A DNA stretch of 42,795 bases, from assembly GCF_001949145.1 (NCBI RefSeq), contig NW_019091469.1, positions 855,445 to 898,239 on the forward strand, written 5' to 3'. This document shows, in pieces, positions 1 through 10,900 of this stretch. The notes beneath the pieces were generated by a model, which worked only from the letters and a program-made list of their open reading frames with translations, did not search any database and was not told the DNA's origin. The stretch comes from Acanthaster planci (Eukaryota; Echinodermata; Asteroidea; Valvatida; Acanthasteridae). Each line of letters starts with the position of its first letter. The stretch's first letter is position 1. A program made the position numbers and the translations under genes.

Positions 1-267
1 TTGCGTGCATCGCACGTCCTCGCAACGTCACTTTGAGCAAAGTACACGGGTGACATGTGAATGCTAGCAACGGTATATGTAGGCCCCTACCGCATAAAAA
101 TTAGGAGTGTTGATGACTCGATTGTCTTGACGGAAAATGTTCAGACTAGAAAATTCACGTCATTTCGGTTGATGTAACTTTATCAAATTACAACCTTATA
201 AAATGCATTTCTGACCTTTTCGTTTCCCCCCATATTGTTTGTTTCTTTTCATAGCACAGAGACAACG

Positions 268-1413
268 ATGACTTCGTACAGTGCCATGCAGCTATCAACA
301 GAGCTTCGAGACGTCTTCCTGACGTGTCCCCTGTGCTTGGGACGCTACTTAAAACCCAAACAGTTGCCGTGCCAACACACATTCTGCACCCGTTGTCTCT
401 TCAAGTGGTTCAACGCTCGCCCTATCCGGGCCAAGAACCTCCAGTGCCCCGTCTGCCGGGAGTCGGTGCCCATCCCAGCGGCCGGGATACAAACCCTGCC
501 CGACAGCATGCTGGTGGTGTCTTTCATGGAGTTCTTGGACCGCAAGTTCGAGACCAACGAGTCCGTCTCCTCGTCCCTCGTCGGGCTGGTGCACCAGTTC
601 GGCGTGAAGGGTGCCGCGGAGGGGCAGCTCTGCAAGCCCCTCGGGGTAGCCGTCAGCGGCGACACCGAGCACGTCTTTGTCGCGGACTACAAGAACCGGA
701 TCCAGGTCTTCGATATGGACGGGAAGTTCCTGCGCAAGCTGGTGGTGAAGAACCTCAGCAAGAAGTTCACGCCGACTTTCGTGGGCATCACGCGTCACCT
801 GAGCATGGACGGGAGCGAGAGGCTGGTCGTCTCGGATATCAACAACAAGCAGGTCTTGGTGTGTGACTTACAAGGCAGGCTGCTGCGTCAAGTCGGCAAG
901 CACGACCTGGGCATGCCTGGAGGGGCTGCGGTCACCAGCGACGGTCACATCCACGTGGTCGACGTGTACGCCCGCGTGGTTCGGTCGTACGACCGCTACG
1001 GCACCCCGCTCCGACTCCTGGGCCGTTACGGGACCTCGGACAACGCCTTCCGTCACCCCAAGCACATCGCCGCCACTAAGAGCGACGACCTCGTGGTGAC
1101 CGATTGTTCCAGTCACACCGTCCACATATTTGAGATGTCCGGGACCCTGGAGCGAGCATTCGGCGTCCGCGGGAAAATGGACGGGGAGTTTCGGTCACCC
1201 AGTGGCCTTGCAGTGGACTGCGAAGGTAACATTCTGGTCGCTGACATTGGTAACCACTGCTTGTTAATGTTCGATATTAATGGTCGGTTCATCAGACGGC
1301 TAGATGACCCCATTGATGACCTTCGACATCCAGAGAGCGTTGCCATGGCAGGGGATTGTAAAGTTGCTGTGACCGATACGGCCAACCACTGTATCAAATT
1401 TTTCTCCTTCTGA
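268..1413 (+). CDS. RING-NHL E3 ubiquitin ligase-like protein (malin/NHLRC1-like), intronless
   Basis: The 381-residue product probably ubiquitinates target proteins. An N-terminal C3HC4 RING finger has Cys20, Cys23, Cys35, His37, Cys40, Cys43, Cys60 and Cys63, ending in CPVCR. No B-box or coiled coil follows. From about residue 110 to the end there are roughly six NHL repeats, seen as recurring P-x-G-hAV, hhVAD and V-x-hFD motifs, which should form a beta-propeller for substrate binding. RING plus six NHL repeats in one exon of about 380-395 residues is the layout of malin, the partner of laforin in glycogen control; TRIM32-type proteins carry extra domains. Orthology is not proven, because RING-NHL genes expand in some invertebrates. 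The ATG at 268 is the first Met in frame. A pyrimidine tract ending in AG at 254 suggests a 5'UTR intron just upstream. Codons are much richer in G+C than the flanks. Confidence 0.85.
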   Translation: MTSYSAMQLSTELRDVFLTCPLCLGRYLKPKQLPCQHTFCTRCLFKWFNARPIRAKNLQCPVCRESVPIPAAGIQTLPDSMLVVSFMEFLDRKFETNESVSSSLVGLVHQFGVKGAAEGQLCKPLGVAVSGDTEHVFVADYKNRIQVFDMDGKFLRKLVVKNLSKKFTPTFVGITRHLSMDGSERLVVSDINNKQVLVCDLQGRLLRQVGKHDLGMPGGAAVTSDGHIHVVDVYARVVRSYDRYGTPLRLLGRYGTSDNAFRHPKHIAATKSDDLVVTDCSSHTVHIFEMSGTLERAFGVRGKMDGEFRSPSGLAVDCEGNILVADIGNHCLLMFDINGRFIRRLDDPIDDLRHPESVAMAGDCKVAVTDTANHCIKFFSF

Positions 1414-1454
1414 GTTAGATTTCCCAGAAATTGATATGAAGCAAAGGTTTATTC

Positions 1455-1460
1455 AATAAA
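1455..1460 (+). terminator. Polyadenylation signal AATAAA for the RING-NHL gene
   Basis: A canonical AATAAA lies 42 bases after the stop codon at 1413, which would give a very short 3'UTR. The cleavage site itself was not located. Confidence 0.6.
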
Positions 1461-2399
1461 CTAAAAAGTACAAAAATGTTAGTAAAATGTGATTGAAGAA
1501 GACTTACATGTTCCTATATTATGTACAAAGTGATATTTAAAAAATCAGTTTAACAATATCTGACCCAAAGATACCAAACGCAGTAATGGTGCTTGTCTAT
1601 TTTGTTCTCATTTGCCTAAAGCATTTTCAATTAATCATGGTGCAAGTTTGACGCCACCTCGTGAAGTTATTTGTCAGGACGAATCTTTAGTTATTTTGGT
1701 ATGTTGGCATTATGTAAAATGAAGACGGAAAGTTACTGATGAAGCAGACACGTACCGGGCATATGGGTTTCGGTCGTGTTGTTTCTTAGGTCAACTTTGT
1801 TTTCATTTATTATCTGAATTTACTTCATTCATTCCAGTTATTGCCCTTTTTAGAAAGAATTACTTTGGTACTGAGCTTTAATGAAAGAGTTAACTTATTT
1901 TTGGTTACAGCACATGATAATGTATTTGCACTTGCGAGTCACGCTGGCCTATAGGCCGTCATGTGACATTAAAAAAGGCTGTAAGAGCGCTGGATATTAC
2001 GCTGCAAATGTTCCAAATTAGTGTCGATACAGCGCAACTCTCCTGGCAGTTAGCCGGCATTCCGTCTCCGTAGAGTTCCATTTTAAACAATGACGAAGTT
2101 CTGGTTGCGGGCCGGCAAATAGACCCACATTGCCTGCGTCGGCCAAATCACAGTTTGCATTCTGTCAAATTTTCCACTGTCGGAGCATTTTGTGGTCCGT
2201 GAACTTAATAAAGATTTGTGGCGAGGAAAGCTACCAACAGGAATGTCAGCTTGTGTCTGAGCGACACTTGGGAGGAAATCAGTGCTCTACTTTGCAATGG
2301 AATGTTGAATGTCTAGGCATAGATTTTCAAAACAGCGGTGGGCTTTTATACGACTGTTTCTACGAGTGATACGTTGTGGATAAAGATATCTTTTAAAGT

Positions 2400-2426
2400 C
2401 ATTGGTTAAGCCACTAAAAATTGAAA
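2400..2426 (+). repeat. 27-base word also found at 42606-42632
   Basis: This word begins cattggttaa and ends actaaaaattgaaa; the copy at 42606-42632 differs at two of 27 positions, in the same orientation. The copies lie 40 kb apart and probably mark two copies of an old dispersed repeat with unresolved borders. Confidence 0.4.
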
Positions 2427-3146
2427 GGAATGTTAAAGATAAGGGAATGAGCTCTATATTGAGGTGTGTCACGAACACCTGATAAATTAGCTTTGTGAGT
2501 TTAGGTATCCTGATTTTTTTGAAGTGACGGTATTTAGTATTTTTGTCTATGCGGTTTAATTTACTGGTCTGCAACCGTATGGTTTGTTGGATTGCGCCAG
2601 TTTGTTGCAATCCCCTCGAGCGGAACAAAAGAGGGCGTGTTTTTTGGTACTCACCGCATAGGCGCGCCATGAGGCACCCAAGTATATGCGCGTTTGACGC
2701 AAAGCACGCTGAGTAGCGTAACTAATTTATTCCGGCTTTGCGTACACGCAGAACGCACACAAGAACCCGCTTGTAACCACCTGTCTTTATTTCGCCTATT
2801 GGGGGTGCACTTCAGCTCGGGGCGGATACAAACTAGAGATTACCAAGGAGTGAATCGTCTGCAGCGCGGCCCAGGAAAAATTAACAGTTGGCATGACGCG
2901 GCATTTTCAAACCTTTTTGGACGCAGTAACGATTAATGTTTTTACGAGGCTTCCAAAGACAGTTGTCTTTGTGTGATACCACTGTAAACAATGAAGGAAG
3001 GAGGTAGCACGCTATTGTAAAATCGTCCTTCATTGGATGCATCATCATTGAATGCAAAGTACATGGTTTTGCACGCCATTGATTTTTTACGCTTGCCACA
3101 CAATACTTCGTGTATTCTCTTAAATTTGTAGATAATATTAAGACTT

Positions 3147-3180
3147 TAATTTAATTACAATTTAATTTAATTTAATTATT
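3147..3180. repeat. AATTT-type short tandem repeat
   Basis: Repeated TTAAT/AATTTA words form an AT-only low-complexity stretch about 34 bases long. Confidence 0.6.
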
Positions 3181-4799
3181 CTTTGGAGGAACCGTCGTCA
3201 ATTAGACTTGTGCATGGGGCATTATGCGATCGAACATAAGTGATTTATATTTTACAGTAAAACGTCCAACTTCTCATTTGATTTACGATACGCTCAAATC
3301 TGGGTTAATTGGCGCTTCATACCTTGATTGAGACGAATCTTTCTTTTGTGGTATATAGTACAATCTAGCGTGGCGCACTTCGACTTTCGTTTGACTTTTC
3401 TTACCTAGTGTCACCACGCCTCTTGTTGAAAAAATACAAATTCATTTGGTTAAATAATGGAATAATAATGTGTTGCTCAACCTTTGGGGACAATTTCACT
3501 GTCATGAAATTTCACCCGAAATTAAAAAACGTAAGCGTCCGGATTGGGCAAGAATTCAGTTGAGCGTTCCCTAACATGGTGCACTTGAAAAATCCATGCA
3601 CTTAAACATTTAAGAAGTTCTTTCAAGTTGATTAATTGCAATTGCCTTCGTTACATACCTAACCACAAGTCTGTTAGAAAACTGTTTTCGTATTTTGGCG
3701 CATTTTGAAAGAGTTTATTTCGGACTTCAGAAAAAGAAATCAGAAATGATGTTTTATCGGAAGTTTGTAGCGGTTGAGTGAAATGTTTGATTCACCATAT
3801 TGGGCGTGTGATGAAATTTCACTTTTACGAAATTTGAGGCCCAAAAAAATTGCTCTGTCAAGGCACTAGAGGCGAAAATTCAAAGTGTGCCACGTTAATA
3901 GGGGCTGGCCATGTTAGGGTACAAAATTATGTTACAAGGAGTGAAATCATAACAGTTTCCCCTGGGAAAAAGTTGTGTTAACTCTGCGTCATGCACGATG
4001 TTTAGTTCATTACAAGAAGGTAAGACTTACAAGCCGTGCAGAGTTCAGATGTCATCAGTAACTAATGTGCATTGTGTTATAGCAATAGAAAAGGATTTGC
4101 GATGTTGAATATTCTCTGCATCTGCCAACCTGTGGGCTACAAGTTGTTCGAGTTCAATCGGGTGGATCACTATACCCGGGCGATACCAACAAGGTAAAAT
4201 TAGCAAAGTGAGAACTTATATCTTAATAACGAACCTATTTTCATGTTTATGTGTGTGAAATGCATCGGTACATGTTCTTCCCAACAGTCGAGTCGTAATT
4301 TGAAGATTTACGATTAAGCTGTAATTTAAAATGTGCAATCATTTTTATCTGTTTTAGTCATTCCATGTCAATACGGTGTTATAATCTTTGAACAATGTAT
4401 CTTGTGTATACTTTAGAATATTCAGTACATGTATTCACAGCAAATAACGACCCCCCCGAAAAAGTAAGAGAGACATGCATAGTATTGTTTTGTTGCATTT
4501 TATTTCCTGAAGTCTTCAAGCGACGTTGAAATATCTACATAGTTGTTTTTTAGGCTTGTTGCTTGGAGTTGCAAAGTACAGCGCTGGAGTTCGTTAATGT
4601 TGAGAGCAAGGAGGCAGTACATTGTAATGTTGGTATGATTTTGTAGCAATACTGACATTTTTCAAGTGGTAATGTTTTGACATGTTTAAAATGATTTGTA
4701 TCATTATATGTGGGCCTTAGAATCTCAAGCAATCGCGTCAGTGTGGATTAAAGAGTCGTCATAATTCAGAATAAGACTGCACATGCCGAACACAGATAA

Positions 4800-4849
4800 A
4801 AAAGCCCAATTTGACCCACTACAATATAGATACCCGCTGTTGGGCTTTT
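4800..4849. repeat. Short inverted repeat with 10-bp perfect arms
   Basis: AAAAGCCCAA at 4800-4809 is matched by TTGGGCTTTT at 4840-4849, leaving a 30-base loop. The arms are too short to call a mobile element; this could be a remnant or chance. Confidence 0.35.
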
Positions 4850-5730
4850 AATTAATTGAATAAAAAGTGAATGAATAACAAGATGGCCTCCGTATTGTCA
4901 TTTTTCCCTTTCATATCTGTCGTTGTAACAGCTGTATTTTGATTCACAGGCTTAACGTCTGAACTATAATGACAATAATTTGGCCAAGTCGTTAAAAGCA
5001 GTATGTTACCAAGGTAACGCTGTGACGTGAGTCCAGTACATGAATCGGTTACATTACTGCTACAAGTCAATAAACAATTTTCACTCGCTAAAATGGAAAA
5101 AACCAAATCTATTTCAAACCCTAGCCCGGCTGCCTAGCTAATGCTTTATTCATGGGGCGTGGTTTTATCTCAAAACAATGAGTGACACACAGAGACGAAG
5201 AACCCGAAACGGTTACGTCACTGACGGAAGCAAGCGCAAGAAAACAGGCAACTCTTTTCGTAAACATCATTTTAACTCAATGTTTGGCATGTTTGTCACC
5301 ATTTCTGCTCCCTCTTTTTACATCATGTTATTTGGAAGAAAGTATCCCTTTAATTTACTGCTTGTAACAACAACATACGGAAATGTATCATCCACTCATT
5401 TGAGGGGCGGCAAAACTGTCTGTTTATTTTCCGCTATTCATGCTGGCGCTGAAACAACTCCAACCTTCGGGTCTCGTTCATCAGTCAGATCAGAGACATA
5501 ACCAAGTCACGAAAACGCTTAACCAACGTCAAAACACCGAAGCGGAAACAAGTTCATATTTCTGGTCGCTAAAACACACCCCAGACAAGATGAGTACACT
5601 TGTCAAACGCAAGATGGCGCTATTCATCAAGAGTGAGTGGCTACTTTCGAAGTAAGCCCACTTTAATACGGCGAATAAAATCTCCTGTTTCTGGTCAGGA
5701 GCTGGCTCTAAAAGTGGTGTGTTGACGCGT

Positions 5731-5792
5731 TTTTTGTTTGTTTGTTTGTTTGTTTGTTTTGTTTTTTTGGTTTATTGGTTTGTTTGTTTTTT
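5731..5792. repeat. (GTTT)n microsatellite
   Basis: Seven or so uninterrupted TTTG units begin near 5735, followed by degenerate T-rich copies up to a second short TTTG run near 5780. Confidence 0.85.
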
Positions 5793-7924
5793 AAACTCAC
5801 TTTTTTCTGGAAATGTTTCATGTGATAGGTATAAGGAATGATATAAGAGGTGTAAGAAATGATGCGTATAGCGCGCAATGTCCATACTGTTCAACCGTAC
5901 CCCGTCAGAAACACGTTAAAATTACGCGGAGGCAGGATTACGGTCGATTAAGCAAGATTGGCAGCTTTTGACATCGTTTTATACCAAATAAAACTTCTTT
6001 TCTATTTTGCCCACGCGAAGGTCTATGGCGACGCGCGTGCTGACCAGAAACGGGGAAACTTTTGGGGGTTAAACGCCAAGGAGAGCGTTTTCTTTTGGAA
6101 AATGAAACCTGCAGCGATTACCACCCTATAAATAAGGTTGATGAGGCCCCAATTGCCTGTCAGCCCTTATCCTTCTGCACAACGTTAAAAGTTCCCGTGG
6201 AATTTTTGAAAGTAGTTCTTGTAAATGTTCCTTACTTTGTCTCCCACTCAACCCAGCGTTAATTTTTTTTGTCATTTAAAGAAATTAAAGGGTATAAGTG
6301 CACATGTTCAATTTTCATATGTTCAATTTCATGCTCAAAATAGAAAAAAAATCGAACACGCACACGAATAGAGCCCCCCCCCATGAAAGATACTAGGATG
6401 TCCAGCAAAAATGATTTGTGACAAGCGTTGAATGTCACTGTATCATGGGTGCCTATGATGTCTTCCTTTGCCTGACGGTTATCTGGGCCTCTGCCAACTG
6501 CCACGTTTATTTTTAACGCAGACATACGCGTACACGAACAATAGCCACATCAAGTGATAATTTGCAATTGTCCGGTATTGGGGTACGCATGCGCAGGAAT
6601 GGTCATGGCGGCTTGCATAGTAGAGAGCGTGACCATCCTGATGGGTGTTTTAATAAAAACAAATTAAAGACTTCACAAACTTTTTTGGCTGGTGCACAAG
6701 GTCGAAAGGCATCAGCATGGCTCTAAAAGTGAGCCTGAAAACTGTACTATTCAACTGGGTACCATGCCGATTCTCATACAACCCCAGCGGCGACTGCGCC
6801 GTGTGTTCTTAGCGCTGACTGTATTTTATTACGCTCTCACTTCAGAGTTTTGAACGTAACAAGTAGGCCATATTTGCTGTTGTTACAACAAAATCTATCT
6901 GTATGCTGTTGTCCCGTAGGGGAACGTTCTTCCATTAGCTTTGAACACAATATGCCTACAAGCAATGTACTTGCGTGATTAGAAATTAAATTGCACACAT
7001 ACACAAAAGTTAACTGGTGGTGACCTGAGTCACAAACTTAGTTTCTTCACACTGCACGCGAAGCGAAAGCAGATTTTTTTTATTGTCTATGTCGTACATC
7101 TTGAAACCCACTTAGATCTAGGACGTTATAGCTGCAGCGATGCTAGTTGCTTTCCTGAAGACAAAAGTGTGGGAAAAAATCGAAGAACCTGAGAGAAATG
7201 AAGTTTGTAGGCCTATCCCGGCGCTGTACATTTTCAATGGGCTGCTAGCTTTTTCAATACGCGCACGCGTGTATTTATGAATGGATTAATGAAAAGGTCC
7301 ATGCAGTCAGTTCCATGGAGCTTTCTTTTGCTACGTTACTAGTGAAGATTTTTTTTTCAACCGTGGCTGGCAAAACTGTGGCTAGTTGTGAGTGCAAAAC
7401 CGAAAAATAATGTACTGATTAAGTGTTGAAAATATGGCGCAAATATTAAATCCCTAAATGATGAAAACTTTACTAAATATACAATGAAAATGCTCCCTAT
7501 TTTAACAGTCATTAAACCAAAAAATGAGGTTTTGAGGCAACACTTGTGGAATTTGAGGCAAACTTTTGCCGCCCATACAGACCGTGGTCACTGTTTCCAA
7601 GCAAAATTAAAGAATTGCCATAGTTTTCACCTTCCGCGTACATGCCAACAACAAAATATCATTGGGATTATTCGGTTCGGTATTCGTATACGTGTAGCAT
7701 CGGAGTATTCGTTCAGCACCTTTAATCGATGTGCGGTCAGAGTTCACGAGACTAGACATGTGTTCCGTATGCATGCAGGCCAGGCAGGCTTTTCGCTTGG
7801 CTTGCATCATTCGGGTCGAGTCTGCGTATGTTAAATACTGTGTCAGCTTTTAACCTAATTTTAGTATTCCTTGCATTCACCAGTGTTTCCTTTGGGCTTG
7901 TATGGTTGATACACTGCCATCAGA

Positions 7925-10900
7925 ATGTCTGAAATTGTTACCAAGTACACTGAACGTGCTGCTAAGCAGGTAGGCCGAATGAGGCATGAGTGAACTTAAT
8001 GTAGGTGGCCAGGTGGTAGGCCCCTTGCGGGCGGCTGCAGCATGGAGGTAGAATCTACCTCCATGGCTGCAGCTACATAAATACATGTAGTCACAAGCGC
8101 AATCTTGACTCTTGCGCCAATTTATGTTACTCCCTCTTGAGTTGATTGTCCTATGAATAGAATTTGGTCAAAGGTAATCAACTCAGGATAGACTGCAACA
8201 AATTTGCACAAGTTTCAAGAGTTTGGTTAACACCACTAGCATAGTACATGTAGCCTAGTACTACTAGTAGTGCCCCTGCCAGATGTTATCAAGGCTATTG
8301 GTTATTCCTAATAAATCTGAGGAAGGAGTTCCATATACAGACACCGTTTGACACCCTGTGCACAAAACCCTTTGAGACTAGTCCATAATTTCGAAGTATT
8401 TTGTAAGTAAACGACTCAGTATTTTCCCTCCTTAATTGAACTTTTCTGGACAAGTTTTGGCTTTCACAGATGGCTCATTGGTCACTGACACTGTAGGGAA
8501 TAGTTATTGGTGTCATAGTCAGTATATGGAACTCTTTCCAAATCAGATCACTAGAGTACTTTGTATCGAAGGCCTCACTCATCGGAAAGCAAAATTTCCA
8601 GATCAGAATTTTGACTGTATACGTTGCAATGCTTTTAAGGAGACACATCTCCCTAGGCCTATAGTGAAACATGAGTATATTCACTTCAATATTACATGTT
8701 CAACAGTCTTTCAAAATAAGGCCTACATCAAATTGATTGGTAAATTCACATTTTGTCAGGAACCTTTCCTCACAGGTTAAACTCTAGTATGGCCGTAAGC
8801 CTTGTCGCAAATACTGCATTGATGATTTTGTAAGGTGGTACAAAGGCATTAATTTGCCCCTTTTCCTTCCCACAATGCCCTTGTACCATCAGGTTAGCCT
8901 GGGTTAGCCTGGAATATGTGCCCTTTTTGTAGGGATGTTGTTGTACATGTGTTGCATTGATTTTCATTATCATCTTGATAAATTAGTGGTTTATAATGCT
9001 TTGATCCAGTAAAATAAGCAACTGGATCATCGGATCTGGATTGCTGTTCAACCGGACACCCCACAGTTTCCTTTGTCAAACTGTTGTTCTTTGATTGTTT
9101 CTTTTTAGCTTTGGGGGGATGTGTGTTTGTGTGAATTGCCAAAATTGCAAAATTGAGCAATTTTCAAACTCAGAAATTGTTTTTCGTATAAGCACAAGAA
9201 GACCTGCGCAGGATTCCACATCAAAATCCTAACTTAAAAGGAACCGATTTCAATTTCATCGCAGGAAGCAGAGATTGCGCAGTTGAAACAGGAAATTTGC
9301 CAACTCCAGAATGGAGAGGTGATGGATGAGAATGACGACTCCTCGTCAGAGCTGAACCAGCTCAGGATTGAGAACCAGAAGCTGAAGTATCGCTTGGCGC
9401 ACCTGCTGAGGGTGAGAGGCAAACTCCACAATTTAAACTTAGAAGAATTCAAAGTAGATGCCGAACCTTACAAGATCATTGGAATCCGCTGCAAGACTCA
9501 CAGAAAATTTTGTTGATTAAGGAAAGTAGATCCCAACCTCTGTCCAAGGTTCTCATGGTCTCAGGAAAATTCTTGGAAAAAGTCATGGAAAATGTGGGGA
9601 AAAATTGGAATCATTGAATCTTGTCATGGAATCCTGTTAGATGAGGCAAAAGTCGTGGAAAATCACGGACATCAAGCTCATGCAAGGGTAACTTTGAATG
9701 GACCCCTTTAACCAGCTAACAGAATAATGATAAATTTACAGGCTATGCCTTGCCGTATACTAGCGGTTATGTTGGTCTTCCAGCTCATTTTACATGCACC
9801 TATTCTCTGTAAAAGGATAAAAAAAATGAAAGCAACAACAAACTTAGTGTCAGATTTCTTAGGGTAACTGCCACCTGAAACTAATGTTCCCGTAAAGTTA
9901 TGAATAAAAAAAATTCACAGTGGAGGATTTTGGAGAGATTTGGGCAAGAATGATAAGGGAATTAGATTTGATGTTGGATTGGTCAAAGCAATTGGGTGAA
10001 ATTATTTGGAACATTTCTCCAGCACTCCAGTTTTGGCAGATTTTATGTATTTTCTAAGGGAAAAGAAATGAAATAGACCAAAATAAACTGCCTTTCTCTC
10101 ATCACTTAAAAATAAAAGTAATGGAGGTGCTTTTGGGGATGCCTTGGTCACTGTTGCCCCCTGCCCCCCCTCCCCGGATCCACCCTTAGTTGGTATAGAG
10201 GGTGTCAACTCAAGAAATTGATCAATCACTTCTCTGCGCATCTTGAGAGACTCGCTTCCATCTCATATTTCATCGGCCACATTTCTCTGCAGAGTATTGA
10301 GGAGGAACAGAAGCAATCTGCCACGACGGCCGGAAACGACACTGCAATGACAAGTATCACTCAGCAGCTAGAGGGCGTCTTTGCATATGCCATCATGGCC
10401 GCTTTCCCGGATCTGGTCGACCCCACTGTGGCGGTGGAGGCCAGCAAGAGTGACCGCTTTGGTGACTACCAGTGCAACAGTGCCATGGCTATTGCTCAGG
10501 TATTGAGATGGTTGAAAATCTGAATTTTAGTTTTACTGATAGGTCCTTTCATTGCATTGATGCATTTGTCTCTGACACTGTTTTAAAATTAAGGTATTAT
10601 TGTATTTTCTTTATCTTCACCAGCAATTGAGAGCTCTTGGAAGGAAGATTTCACCTAATGAAATTGCTCAAGCTATTGTGCAGAACGTGCAACTCAATGA
10701 CGTCATAGAGAAGGTATTTCCACCCATCACAATATCATTCTCTCTTTAAGAGTCGAGTTTGTTTCAAAGCCCATTTCTGAATCTCAGATGCAGTCTTTTG
10801 CTATGCTTGTTCACAAAGCAGAGAAAACTAAATGAGCCAATTATGTATATCAGCCTGGCATTTGCATATCAAGATTTGACAAGTTTTCTTTTGGACCAAA

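Larger units (their letters stand above)
1461..7924. other. Intergenic stretch with no supported gene
   Basis: This is 6.5 kb of AT-rich sequence between the RING-NHL gene and RARS1. Its open frames reach 127 codons at most (for example 2287-2670 minus, 5178-5501 plus and 7484-7834 plus). None has a recognisable domain, a splice context or codon use unlike chance. It contains simple repeats (3147-3180, 5731-5792), a small inverted repeat (4800-4849) and poly-C runs near 4452 and 6376. An NRF1-like ACGCATGCGCA sits near 6583. The RARS1 promoter must lie near the right end, but no TATA box is evident. Confidence 0.6.

Noticed and set aside
324-866. 180-codon frame overlapping the RING-NHL gene
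   Set aside because: It is the +2 shadow of a G+C-rich real gene and has the Arg/Pro/Gly excess typical of such shadows.
6583-6670. NRF1-like site followed by an ATG and a 22-codon frame
   Set aside because: The frame ends quickly, no donor follows, and the site is more than 1.2 kb from the RARS1 start.
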